Positions 40,599-53,435 of a DNA stretch of 64,000 nucleotides are shown here, one piece after another. The notes below the pieces were generated by a model. It saw nothing but the letters and a program-made list of their open reading frames with translations. It was not told the origin of the DNA and made no database searches. The position numbers were made by a program, and so were the translations under genes. Numbering within the stretch: the stretch's first letter is position 1; each line of letters opens with the position of its first letter. The DNA is from Pseudorasbora parva (taxonomy: Eukaryota; Chordata; Actinopteri; Cypriniformes; Gobionidae), in NCBI RefSeq assembly GCF_024679245.1, contig NC_090187.1, forward strand, positions 2,877,251-2,941,250. Reading direction: 5' to 3'.

Positions 40599-41241
40599 CA
40601 ACGCTATCTCACGACCATTTCGTTCGTATTTTAGGAGGTGGCTAATTCTTACGGATTTGTACGTTTTGTCTAAACCCCAGTGACGGGAAGGTTTGAGGAG
40701 CTCATTCATATGAATTTTTAGCCTAGAAATCTAGACGCACCCAAGCGGCAGCAAATCTAATCTGCCACGAGTGTCGTCTAACAACTCTCAATACCCTTCT
40801 GAGCTGTAATCGCCTAACTCTTGCCGGGCCAATCACATCGTGTATAGAGTCGGTGGGCGGGGCCATAATGACGGCCGAGTTGCGCTTGCGTGCTTCTAGT
40901 AAACACAGAAACTGGCGAACGGTGGCGGTCTTTCGAATCAGCTTTGACCGCGACTCTGGAAGACTTGAGTTAAGCTTTTCTCTGAGAAAAGAACAAAGAA
41001 CGGCACTGAAGTCATTCTTAAGAAGGGAAGATGTGTTCGGAGTTTAGCCGACCGGATACGGTGAATGTTTAATCAGTCAGCGAGCTCTGCTTCACCTTCG
41101 TTGCTCTGGTTGGTTGTAGCGCTATCCTATCGCGTGCAGAGGGAGTTTGAGAGACAGCCGTTTATCAACTAACGTACAAATTCATAAGAAATTAGCCACC
41201 TCATAAAACATGTACGAATTGCGGTGAGATCGGGTTGAAAC
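40599..41241. mobile_element. MITE with arms of about 70 bp, hosting copy B
   Basis: The left arm (TTAGGAGGTGGCTAATTCTT, then ACGGATTTGTACGTTTT) is the imperfect reverse complement of the right arm (AACGTACAAATTCATAAG, then AAATTAGCCACCTCATAAAA). It encloses the RecQ-bearing copy B, so copy B arrived second. Confidence 0.6.
40719..41166 (+). mobile_element. Dispersed element carrying a RecQ-like fragment, copy B
   Basis: It is 448 bp with ends TAGCCTAGAAATCTAGACGC and CCGTTTATC. From 40853 it encodes 64 residues that include LRKEQRTALKSFLRREDVFG and stop just before the position where a RecQ Walker A motif would begin. It is the best preserved of the two short copies. Confidence 0.7.
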
Positions 41242-42490
41242 TATAGTGAAAATGTACAAAGAAATAGTTATGAGATAAAAAAAGGTAAATTATGACATTG
41301 CCATAATTATGAGACAAAAAGTAAAAAATTATGGGAGTCAATATTATGAGTCACACTGAGATTAAAAAAATCTAAATTATAGTCAAAATGTACAAAATTT
41401 GTCATGAGATAAAGCAAATGTAAGTAATGATAGTAAAGTCTGATATATCCGCTGATGTTCAGATGGTTTTCACTGTAGGATTATGCTTACCCACAGCCCA
41501 AAATCAATGGCTTAAAGGGTTAGTTCACCTAAAAATGAAAATTATTTCATTAATTACTCGCCCTCATGTCGTTGGACACCAGTAAGACCATCGTTCATCT
41601 TCAGAACACAGATGAAGATATTAGTGTTGAAAGCTGAGAAAGGCTTCAGATAGGCCTCCATTGGCATTCAGTACATTCACACTCACAAAACCCATAAAGG
41701 CACTAAAGACGACATTACAAAGTCCATCTCCTGTACAATCATTTTACAATTTACATTCCCACTCACAAGACCCATAAAGGCACTAAACACATCGATACAA
41801 AGTCCATCTCACTACAGTGGCTACAATCATTTTACAATGCGACGAAAATAGTTATTGCGTGCACAAAAATCAAAATAACTAATACATTTTTATCAATATG
41901 GGATAAAAAATATGACAAGTCCAAATTATGAGTCACAATGAGATAAAAAGTCAAAATGGTCATGAGATTTAATGACTTTTTGACAATTGAGGTAAAAGTT
42001 GAAATGATGACATACTAAGTAGCCTAATGAAATAGACAAACATTTGATGTAAAAGTGATAAAGAGTAAATTATGTCAATGACTTGCCATCTCATAATGTA
42101 ATTTTAGTCTTAATTTTGACTTTTTGTTGTGTTACTGGGACTTTTTACTATGATTTACCAAATCATGATTTTTCATCTCATGTGTTGGAAATGCTAACGC
42201 TAACCTACGCTAACTGTCCAGAACGGCAGGGGGTGTTTTCACGCTAATGGTGATATCAGAGCGGCGATCATGACGTTAAATCTCTGAGGCTGATCGTATG
42301 TGAGCACTGGCTGTAATAAACAAGTTCTTTGATGTCACGCTGTGGACAATGTGAAGGGAGAGCAGGCGTCACAGAATGAGGAAACATGTCTGAGCGCCAG
42401 TTTACCCTCTGTGTGTGTGTGTGTGGGGGGGGGGGGGCATGTTTTTATGACATATGAGGACAAAAATGTGTATAATGACATGGGTATGAC

Positions 42491-43350
42491 CAAGCCTGCA
42501 GCCACCCACTCAGAAACTGAAGCCTCCGCGCCTCGATCGCCCCCCGGTGGGCGGTCCCAGTATAGCCGCCCCTCTTTGTTTTCTAATGGACGCGAGGCAA
42601 ACTAAACAATCAAATTACACCTCAACAATTTTTCCCCAAAGTTAGTTTATGCCATTGTAGGCAGTTATCATCACGATGATTTCATTTCAAGTGTTCGTTT
42701 TTTATATAAGTTTAGTTTTAGTTAGTTATTTGATGCTATAAAAACGGGTGTGTGACGTCATGATTGTAAATGGAAGTTTTCACTGAGGCACTAACAGGCT
42801 TTTTTCAGGATTTTTGGGAGCAGATTGGAGCTATAGCTTTAATTTATACATTTCCATAACTGTTTATTTCACACCAACATAATTACTTGTTCTGCATCTG
42901 TGCTCACTGCGTAACTCCGGCCCTGTCCCAAATGGCACCCTAAACCCTCACGGTCTTACTCTGTGTCCACACTTTCACGACGTAACGCCGCTTTGGCTGC
43001 CGGGTAGAAGTCTTCTGCGTAGCTCGAAACTTGCAGGCTCAGCTGAAGTGTGCATCGAGGGCGCATAGCAGCCGCGGGGGGGGGTGTCCGTAGGGTGTGA
43101 ATGGGACACCCTATGGGACACCCTACGGTCTTGTGGACTTAACGGACACGCGCACGCAATGACCATTGTAAGTCCACAAGACCGAAAGTACACATGAAGT
43201 GTTGCCATTTGGGACAGGGCCTCCGGTCCCGAAATCGCTACTGCGCAGACTCCGGTCCCAAGATGTCAGCGCCGTGCAGGCCATCTGAAAGCTTCAAATC
43301 GGCCAAGCGAAAACGGATGATGTCGCGTCATCCATATTTTTTTACGGTCT
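42491..43350. mobile_element. 860-bp insertion with 11-bp TSD
   Basis: The direct duplication ATGGGTATGAC (42480-42490, 43351-43361) flanks this block, whose right end reads TATTTTTTTACGGTCT. Excising it restores the host repeat. The class is unknown; a duplication of that length suits retroposition. Confidence 0.65.
42919..43221. mobile_element. 303-bp MITE with GGCCCTGTCCCAAATGGCA ends
   Basis: Inverted termini GGCCCTGTCCCAAATGGCA and TTGCCATTTGGGACAGGGCC are flanked by TCC on both sides. Inner arms also pair (TCTTGTGGACTTAACGGAC against TAAGTCCACAAGACCG). It is the innermost layer of a three-level nest. Confidence 0.75.
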
Positions 43351-43494
43351 ATGGGTATGACACGGACAAGGAAAGGGTGAAATATGAGGACATGGGCCTT
43401 GTCCCCACTTTTCAAAATGCTTATAAATCATACAGGAGGATTTTTTTTTTAAAATGCTGAATGTTATGTTTCCTGTGATGGGTAGGTTTAGGGG

Positions 43495-43640
<146 letters not shown>

Positions 43641-43799
43641 TGGGTAGGTTTAGGGGCTGTGTGTGTGTGTGTGTGTGATGGGTAGGTTTACGGGTAGGGG
43701 CAGTGTAAGGGGATACAAAATATAGTTTGTAGAGTATAAAACCATTACGCCTATGGAATGTCCCCATATGTCACAAAAACAAACGTGTGCGTGTGTGTG

Positions 43800-44703
<904 letters not shown>

Positions 44704-45032
44704 ATGACAATTGTATGATTTTTAATGAATTATTTAACCTAAAGACTGCATGAATCCATTTGAATTCGCCTTTAGATCGTTAAAATGCAAATAATTTTGA
44801 ATTGCCATGATACTGCATAAGATATTTTGATTAATGAAATATCAGTAGATTTATGTCTAGTGACAACAATAAATGATGAGTTTATTCCATTTTATTATTC
44901 AGGTTATTTCTTTCTTTCTGACTTAAAAAGACATGATACGTGCTCTGCTGTAAATCATCAGATCAATAGTTGAGCTGATCAGGTTCAGTCCAGCTCTGTT
45001 CAGACTCAGAGACACATTTACTTTGACTGTCA

Positions 45033-45046
45033 GCGCCATCTAGTGA
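45033..45046 (-). promoter_or_regulatory. CTCF-like motif
   Basis: GCGCCATCTAGTGA is the reverse complement of a CTCF core with one mismatch. It lies about 750 bp upstream of the TUNAR-like exon, in sequence I do not recognise as a repeat. Confidence 0.4.
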
Positions 45047-45212
45047 TGATGATTTGAAACAGCATGAAGGTGAAAGGCCTCTGAATGGAAGAACTGGAAT
45101 ATTTATTTACACTAAACACAAACATCTAAGTGTTTGCTAGCTTAAATATTATTAAAAATGTTTTACTAAATTAAACAATGAATTTATGTATTTAAAATAT
45201 AAAATATTTATA

Positions 45213-45423
<211 letters not shown>

Positions 45424-45786
45424 CAGGTCTTTTTTAAATCAAATTTTTTTTAATCTACTGAAGCAAATCTAAAATAAAAAATAAAAATAATAATTGTATC
45501 AAGTTTCATGAAGAACCTTTAAAATCCATGGAACCACTAAAAGTTCTTTAGCTTAATAAAATATTATTTACACCAAGACCTATAATATATATAATATAAT
45601 ATAGCCTATATATTATTATATAATATGCAAATAATATATATTTTTAGAACTGTTGACTGAAAGTTTTTTGGGGGGACCAAAAATGGTTCTGTGGCATGAC
45701 TGCAAAAAAAACAACAACAAAAAAGCCTTTTTGGGAACCTGATGCATTATCCGTATGTGAGCGGAGGAACATTTGCTCTGTCCCAG

Positions 45787-45917
45787 GATCAGCCCACAGA
45801 GACAGCACGGCTCACGACGGGCCGGACTCAGAGAGAATATTCTGCCTCACCGGGGTCACTGCTATCCTCCTCAGTCTTCTAGTGCTGGTGTTAGTGTACA
45901 TTTACACCCCTGTGTGA
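45787..45917 (+). CDS. Second TUNAR-like microprotein, terminal exon
   Basis: After a good acceptor (TTTGCTCTGTCCCAG, ending 45786) an open frame encodes HRDSTAHDGPDSERIFCLTG followed by a hydrophobic helix and the tail YIYTPV, then a stop at 45917. Its last 28 residues, from the shared ERI, align without gaps to the TUNAR protein at 16430-16582 with 13 identities, including G, the LLV block, VYIYT and near-identical distance to the stop. No ATG lies inside the exon, so the N-terminus comes either from an upstream exon (one base needed to complete the first codon) or from an in-frame ATG at 45696 if the acceptor is unused. It ends 2.4 kb upstream of the ltbp1 first coding exon on the same strand. 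The hydrophobic helix is less like mammalian TUNAR, so this is a diverged paralogue; a decayed copy is the alternative. Confidence 0.65.
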
Positions 45918-46606
45918 AGAGGGTCAACACTAACCACTGCCCTCAGACATCTGGACGTCCTCCTCGCCGCCGCAGAGAACTATCATTTTCCCATGACAGG
46001 GTTCTGTGTTTATTTGACTTTTGTTAAAATGTTTGGCTGTGACTGACAAACTAAATGTCCTAAGTATAGTGTGTTTATTTCTTGGATAAAAATCTTTTCA
46101 GGTTTCTTTTAAGCGAGTATTTTAATTTCACAAAGATGTTTATTAATACTTTATATTCCAGCTGTCTCATTATTCCTCTTCTCTCTAATTGAAATGTTTA
46201 TGTTGATCTAAATAATAAATGATATAATAAATGCCTTAATTACATATTTTTAGGAAGTGACATCATTTTGTATGGATGGAAAACTACACATTACATCATC
46301 AAGTGACCATAATATGATTATTAAGTTTTGGAAAAAAAGTATCGTTATTGTAACTTCAAGTGGACACCCATATAAGACTTTTATTTTACATAAGCTTTTG
46401 AGCAGCAGTTTTGTTGTAATATTTGAAATAAAACAACATAATTTGGTAACATTTTAGAATAATGTAAGTAACTATGCAGGAAGTAAAGCAGGACTAAAGA
46501 CATTAACACTCCAACTACTATTAACCAATATAGAAACCATAAATAATGTCAAATTTAGGAGAGAAGTCATTGTTATCAGCAAGAATGAGATTAGCCTCAT
46601 TAATAA

Positions 46607-46984
46607 CACTGAAAAAAAATATTTAGAAAATAAGTTACCTGGTTGCCTTCAAATTTTGAGTTCATTGAAATTAAAATTTTGAGTTAATACAATGAACATT
46701 TTTTGAGATTCGACAACCTTTATTAAAATATTATTAAAAGATTTTGTAAGCATATTGGGTAATTGTGTGTTTTATTTCTGATGACGCAGCCAAATTGTGC
46801 TATTTTCATGATTTATCAATTTTTTTATGTGATTCAGATACAAAAATATTTTGAGTTTCTATTTATTAAACAAATTTCCTTCAACTCAAATTTTTAATTT
46901 CAATAAACTCAAAATTTTAAGGCAACCAGGTTACTTACTTTTTTAAGTTAAACCAACAAAAACAACCTTTTTTTTTTTACAGTG
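46607..46984 (+). mobile_element. 378-bp MITE
   Basis: The ends CACTGAAAAAAAATATTTAG and ACCTTTTTTTTTTTACAGTG enclose long imperfect arms (AGTTACCTGGTTGCCTTCAA against TTAAGGCAACCAGGTTACTT). The full-length inverted copy is at 36213-36592, and a fragment lies at 23215-23301. Confidence 0.75.
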
Positions 46985-47170
46985 TATTGACTGACAAATA
47001 ATAAAGAACACTATTGTGTCTCTGAGACATAATCAATCATCTTTTTTTACTCTGAATATAGTCATAAATTGCATCACTAATTACTCAAGTGTTCACTCAT
47101 GCAGGAACATTAAAATAATGGCCTGGCTCACTAATGGTTGATTACGTCTCAGACACGTTAATATTGGGAT

Positions 47171-47620
47171 TACACTCTAAAAAAATAATGGGTCAGAAAC
47201 AACCCAAGTTGGGTTAAAAATGGACAAACCCAAATATTTGCCCAACCTGCTGGGTAGCTTCATTTAACTCAACTATTGTTTGAAAATTACTGCATTGCTT
47301 TCTTAAATTTAACCCAAAGTTGAAAATCAACATTTATTTATACTGTATGTTTAATAAATTAGCATTATTAATATGTTTAATGAAAAACAATGAAACAATA
47401 AACATTTATTAAACTGCTTATTAATTAATGCTCACCAATTGTTTATTATTGTTGCCTCTAATTATATGTCAGGTTTTTAATTTCCAAACTATTTTAGGTT
47501 CATTTGAAGCCAGGCATATAGTAATTGTTAAACAATAGTTGGGTTAAATAAAAAGTCCCGCCACGTTAGGCAAACATTTAACCCAACCCCTGGGTTAACC
47601 CAGCATTTATTTAGAGTGAT
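47171..47620. mobile_element. MITE with TACACTCTAAAA ends
   Basis: The left end TACACTCTAAAAAAATAATG and right end TTTATTTAGAGTG are inverted. The inner arms repeat GGGTTAAA and TTTAACCC. A related shorter element follows at 47731-47888. Confidence 0.55.
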
Positions 47621-47730
47621 TAATTAGTAATTCTTTATAATTTGTCATAGTTCCTAATGATGATGACAATCTCATGCAGTAATTATTGATTATCTAATAA
47701 GGAACTCTCTTAGTCCGAAATTTATCACTT

Positions 47731-47888
47731 ACACTCTAAAAAATCCTTGGTTAAAAAACAAAACAAAAAACTAGTTAGGGCTGAAAATGGATAACCAAGA
47801 AATTGGGTTGTTTTAACCCAGCGATTGCTGCGTTAGTCCATTTTCAAATCAACTTGGGTTGTTTTTAACCCAGCATTTGTTTAGTGTG
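47731..47888. mobile_element. Short MITE of the same GGGTTAAA family
   Basis: It starts ACACTCTAAAAAATCCTTGG and ends TTTGTTTAGTGTGC, with TTTTAACCCAGC inside. Confidence 0.5.
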
Positions 47889-48059
47889 CTGATTAGTTCA
47901 GCTTGTTTCTTTATTATTAGCTGAACTGTTAAATACAGCACTACTCATTTGTCCTGCATTACTTCCTTTAGTTACCTATTACTGTCAGAAAATGATTCTT
48001 AAGTTTTACCAATAATTTAATATAAAGTCCCCTAAAATGCCAGCGAGGAAACGTAACGC

Positions 48060-48286
48060 TAAATGTTTATCTATCTGCCACTCTCAGTCTGAGCTCTGAT
48101 TGGCTGTCTCCTGGCTGACTCTGATTGGCCCGAAGTTTCTCGCATCTCTTTCATTGAAGAGTCAGTCTGCGGTCAGCAGCGCGTCTGGATGGAGGGAGTC
48201 CGTCCGCCGTCACAATGAATGAAGGCCATTCGCGGTGCTGAAGACATTTACTCACTTTCAGAGCATCTCACTAGCGCGATATAACG
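48060..48286 (+). promoter_or_regulatory. Putative ltbp1 promoter and 5' UTR
   Basis: Two inverted CCAAT boxes (CTGATTGGCTG near 48097 and CTGATTGGCCC near 48121) and AP-1-like TGACTCT and GAGTCAG sites precede a GC-richer stretch without TATA. Two short upstream frames precede the main ATG: 48189-48218 (9 codons) and 48215-48241 (8 codons), overlapping at ATGA. They could dampen translation if the transcript begins upstream of them. The start site itself cannot be placed. Confidence 0.45.
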
Positions 48287-48477
48287 ATGTCAGAACTATG
48301 GAGGTTGTCATTTTGCCTGTCATTTCTTTCCCTGGCGATCGCAAGCTCCTCATCAGCCAGTCATCAGACCAACAGGTCTCATCAGATGCCTCACGATCTC
48401 ATCCATCCTCCACAAAACAGGAGCAAACCACAGAGACAGCGACATCACACCAACTCGACGAGGGTCGATTTAAAAGG
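48287..48477 (+). CDS. ltbp1: ltbp1 first coding exon: signal peptide and basic linker
   Basis: The ATG at 48287 (A at -3) opens a frame starting MSELWRLSFCLSFLSLAIAS, a classical secretion signal with cleavage expected near residues 19-25. It is followed by a Ser/His/Arg-rich hydrophilic linker (NRSKPQRQRHHTNSTR) like the extended N-termini that tether long LTBPs to matrix. The exon stops at a consensus donor, GG|GTAAGAG, leaving two bases (phase 2) that join exactly with the exon at 56861 to give LKGPNVCG. LTBPs are secreted matrix glycoproteins that bind latent TGF-beta and fibrillin. At 63 codons this exon is much shorter than the human LTBP1L equivalent. Assignment to LTBP rests on the downstream exons and phase match; other exons could lie in between. 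Confidence 0.65.
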
Positions 48478-50584
48478 GTAAGAGTTTTAATGAAGAGGTC
48501 ATCTCAACAGTCTGCATGTTTGTGTGAACATGTGACGTTGAAACTGGGGGAACTAAACAGAGCTTTATTAGCCTGTAAAGTATTGCTTTTAAAGGTAGAG
48601 AACATTTATTGATATCTATGGTAACATTCATTGAAAATCAAAAATGTCCTGTTCACTGACAGATTCTTTGGGGAACCAATTAATTATTTCATAACACTTT
48701 ATTTATCAGCATCATTGTTACATTATGTTACATGGTAGGCTATGTGTACCCTTTAAATGTATAATTACAATGTAACAAATTCACCTATTTTAATTCTGGA
48801 GGGTAAATTCAAAATTTATCAATGATTATTAGAATCTGATTCGAAAGGGATTCTTATTTTATCCCAATTGGATCCTTTAGGATTGTTTGCAAATAATGAT
48901 TGGGATTCCATTAGAAATCTGGTTGACTTATTTAATGATTTTTGGACCTTGTGAAGATGGACCTGGATGTATGTATTTTCTTATTGTGTTATACTATTGC
49001 TTGTAAAGAAGCAACATCTTGTTCATCTCATCTCATCAGGACCTGGGATCTATACCCGACCATTGCAATTTTCTCTTCACTGCTTCTCTGAGTTCAGTTT
49101 ACAAGCCCATTGAGATATAGCAGAGCACTTAACTCCAATCAAAGTCCTTTACAGAGCCAGAATGGCATGAAAACACTGGCCCGTGTTTTGTTCACAGTTG
49201 TAACATTCAGTCAGATGTTTCTCTAGACTTACTCCGGAAGTGTTGATCCTTCAAGCAATGAGAGGAATTCCTGATTATCCTGAAAAAGTTGGAGACTTAG
49301 TGACTGGTCTTTGTAAGCCATAACAGAGCAGGAAATTACTTAGCCCTCTATTCATATTCATTTCGCGGGAGCCAAAATGCCACTGAACCTTTAAGAGTTC
49401 ATCAAGGATGCACCACTGCTCTTCTGTAACAATCCCAGCTCCTCTGGACTTCATTGTGCTTTCAGGTCAATCAAGGACATTGAGTGTGCAAACTTGTCCA
49501 TCCCGGGGCAATGGGGGAATATGGAAGCGTTTTCACAGCCTCAGACGGAGAAGGAGGGTGTTGTTGTGGAGTTTAGTAATGCTAACAGGTTCAACAGTTC
49601 AGAGCTCAGAAGGCCAAGCGCAGCAAATGGCTTCAGAGCGCATCAACGGGGCCTTTCACACCTCTGAGATCACAAAGGGAGACAAAAACATGATTATTTC
49701 CTCCTTTTTTTGATGGAGGTGCCAAGCAAAGTGGGAGCTTTGTGACAATCCAGCAGTTAGCCCTCATGTTTGACCTTGAGGTTTTATTGAAGCTTCTCCA
49801 TGGCTCTCTGTTACGAGGTGCTGGAAAAAAAAGAGCCAGGGCCAAGAAGAAAACCATAAAGCCCTTTTTGTGTGTGTGTGTGCGTGTGCGTGCGTGCGTG
49901 CGTGCGTGCGTGCGTGTGTGTGTGTGTGTGTGTATTGCACAAACGTAAATAACATTTTTACAATATAAAAGGCTCATTTACAATCTTTATTTTACAGCCT
50001 CTGCTCCCAGGAGTGTTGGAGGTGAAGAGGTTTGCTCGTTTGCAAGATGTACAGTTTTGCTCACTGCCTCGTTTCTTTGCATTTTGCTCACACAGAGAAA
50101 ACAGAGGCGGGGGAATGAGATATATGTGGGTGCAGACGCAGCTGGTAAAGAACAGGGCCCATATTCATGGTCAATCTTAATGCAAAGAGTAGCTCCTAGT
50201 GAAAAAAAATCGAAGAAAATTCTTAAAAGGGTGGCAGTTTCTTCTTAAAATTATCGAAAAAAATCTTAGTACAAAAACAAGTCATTCAGAAAGCATATTA
50301 ACCCTTAAAAGAGGTCTTAAGGTCCAAAAGTGTTAGGAATACGGACAAGGATTTTTAAGAGGCTTTAGAGTTTATTTAGCAGTGGAGAAACTGGACGAAA
50401 CTTGAAGAGGCAGAATAATTCACAATACTTGAGTGAGTTAATAAAACACCACACATTAGATCATGTTTGTGACCGATCTAATTAGTGATACGCTAACTCA
50501 TCAGACACCGCCATAGTGCCAAAAATAGAAGTAATCACTACATTACCATGTTTATCAGCAGTGTTGATGGGTGTACATGGAACA

Positions 50585-50880
50585 ATGCTTAGGTGGAGCG
50601 TGTCAAAGTAACATCCACATGGATGGAGGACCCAAGGTTTCCCAGCAGAACATTGCCCAAAGCATCACACTGCCTCCGCCGGCTCGCCTTCTTCCCATAG
50701 TGCATCCTGGGGCCATGTGTTCCCCAGGTAAGCCACGTAAGAAAATGTGATTCATTAGACCAGGCCGCCTACTATTGCTCCATGGTCCAGTTCTGAGCAT
50801 TAACCAGAATTAACTTCTTGAGCAATTTATTTGATCAGACCACACCGGCCAGCCTTCGCTCCCCACATGCATCAATGAGC
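50585..50880 (-). pseudogene. Tc1-like transposase remnant, second family
   Basis: On the minus strand GRRRAGGGSVMLWAMFCWET matches the core of another Tc1-like transposase (GGGSVMVWG region near the catalytic domain). It is frameshifted just after this block. Upstream, only the reverse of TCGCTCCCCACATGCATCAA and CTTTGCCACCCATGA remain, so the centre has been deleted. It is unrelated to the copy at 11.6 kb except at family level. Confidence 0.65.
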
Positions 50881-53129
50881 CTTTGCCACCCATGACGGAG
50901 CTTTCTGAGCTTTCTTATTACGTTTAATGCATACTTTCTAAAGTTGTGTTCAGTAATGTATTATAACTGTGTTTACATCATGAGATCATTCAGTGCATTA
51001 TAATGTGCATTATTAATGCATTAAATATAATTTTATAATGCATTATATATACATTTACATTTAATCATTTAGCAGACGCTTTTATCCAAAGCTTACAAAA
51101 AGGGGAGAGCAATAGAAGCAACGAAACAAAAACAAGGGCAACAATTTGCAAGAGCTGTAAGAAGTCTCAGTTAATAAAGCACAGTACACAAACATTTTTG
51201 ATTTTCCCCAAACAAACAAACAGAAAATGTTCTTGCATATTTACATGCTAGTATTTATTGATCAGGTGCAGTTGGAAAAGATGTGTCTTAAGTAGTTTTT
51301 TTTTAAATGGCTACAGACTCAGCTGCACAAATTGAGATCGGCAGGTCATTTCCCCAGCCTTATAGGTTTATAATGCCATGAGGGTGAGTATGACAGAAGT
51401 GTTACAGGCTTTTGTTATTGTGCAACACAATAAGAGATATTTAGCCGAATGTCCAAGCTGCTCTTTTCCATACAATGAAAGTCAATGTTGATCACAGCCT
51501 TTTCTAATTCAGATCGATACACTTTCATTGTATGCAAAAGTGCACAACATAAGGGAAGTCATTTATGACAGTATCTTGGTCAACTATTCCTTTAACATGT
51601 CCAGATCTTTTAGTTTCTTTTTAAATACAGTATATGAAAAAGCTGTCAGCTGTAGCCATGTGAACAGAATAAACACAGACATCTTCAATCACTATCAAGT
51701 CTTGCTCTAATGGGACTCTCTCGGCTCTGTAAACATCACTCACGCCTCATGTGGAATGTATCGTTTAGGTGTCGACTACACATTAAAACCCAAAAGTTGA
51801 TGGCAACGGTCCGTTCTGTCAGTGCAGAAACTTCCCTATTAGGTCTAATAGGGGCCCAAACGAAGGGTCAAGGCCTTTATTTAGAGATCAGACAGACAGA
51901 CTGGTGGTAAAAGGTATCAGTGTTATGAGACATCTCAGCACAGTTTAGGTTTAAAGGGATGGTTCAGCCAAAAATGAAAACAATGGCATCGTTTAAGCAC
52001 ATCGTGTTGTTCTCTTTACTTTGACATGGAACAAACTATTATCATTTATTTTGTAATCCCCACAATCATGCTTTCAATGTGAGAGTAAAGAATAATAGAT
52101 AATGCACAGGGCATGATCAAAACATGAATCTAGATAGAGTGATCATGTCAAGTATCAATCTTTATTTCCATGTATTTATATACAACTTAAATAAATACAT
52201 GAAGATGGAGATTAACTGCTAAATGCATAAATTTAATGTAAATGTAAATTAACTATTGATTTGAGTTTAAATAAGTTTACTATATTATTAGATAGATCAT
52301 AGTAAAGCTGCAGCAATATATATATATATATAGCCCAACTTTGTTCGTCGGATAATATACTCATGTCCGAAGCAGCAGAGACAAATAAGAAAGAAAAGGT
52401 TTTGTTGGAGGAAAGCAATAAGAGGACACAAAAAAGTGATGTGATTAAAGGCAGGACGAGGATCAACATGTGACCAGCGTTTGCTCGTCGGCGTGAGCTG
52501 AAGGAGGCGTGCCCGACCGATGCTGTCCTGCTTGTTACGGTGATTACCGACCACTCAAACACTGAACTGAAGTATCATATAGATTCTGGAAAACGCTAAC
52601 CAATAGACTACTATAATGACGCTGGCTTGTAAACGTGAGCATCGTGATTATTTGGCGTTTGAAAAAAATAAAACCCATGAAATTATATTCATATGACATG
52701 CTGAAACATAAGCCACTGACTGTAACGTTACCTAGGATGAAGACATTTCACACGCGCCGCCAGAAGAACACCTGCATGTGAACTCCTCCTGCAGTGTTCA
52801 ACTGTTAGTGCTGCACCAACCCGCGGGACGCCACTTTTATGAAGTTATTTGGCCCGCACTGCACCACTGTATATATTTTTACAACCCGCCCGCACCCACG
52901 ACCATTAAATAGACATACGGGGTCCGCGGATTATGAGACAACCCACACATCTCTAGTTCAGGGCTATCAGGGTTGTCATGTCAACAAATGCACGCGCGAT
53001 GGCATCCCCTGTTGTAGGATAACAGATCTTACGACAGTAGTTGAGGACATTATTTTTTCCAAACTGTAGGGGGACCCCGAGAGCAAAAGTTGCCAAGTGC
53101 TGCTTTAATGTTATTCATTTTGGATACAC

Positions 53130-53435
53130 CGATCTTTCCACGTCGTCAAATCAGCGGACCTGTAGCGTGGCATTTTGTGACATTACGTCCGGTTTTTGGT
53201 CCGTTTACATGTCTTTGGTCCGTGTTGCGTTCATATATCAGTCGAACCACACCAGAGTTGGTTTGGATGCGGACCGATACCCGTCTTTTTAGTGGTCTCG
53301 GTCCGCTTGTTTGGTGCGCACCAGGGTTCAGATGGCAGCGTTCACATGTGTTCAAATGAACCGCACTAAACGAGCAATCGCACCAGGGTTCATTTTAATC
53401 GAACCAAACATGACAAGTGTGAACGCACCCTTTAT
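53130..53435. repeat. Interspersed repeat with GAACC/GGTTC arms
   Basis: Motifs such as TTTGGTCCG, GCACCAGGGTTC and TGTGAACGCACCC recur in both orientations, a pattern common in non-autonomous DNA elements. Limits are approximate. Confidence 0.4.

Larger units (their letters stand above)
38850..42200. repeat. AT-rich block of degenerate ATGAGATAAAAAGTC iterations
   Basis: Motifs such as CATGAGATAAAAA, AAAGTCAAAATTAT and ATTATGAG recur dozens of times at irregular spacing over about 3.3 kb, interrupted by MITEs. It looks like an old low-complexity satellite. A MITE fragment of the AAATGAAAATT family lies at 41514-41650. No gene is present. Confidence 0.6.

Noticed and set aside
49408..49713. 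Possible ltbp1 internal exon of about 100 codons
   Set aside because: No LTBP cysteine pattern, and exon 1 joins exon 56861 in phase without it.
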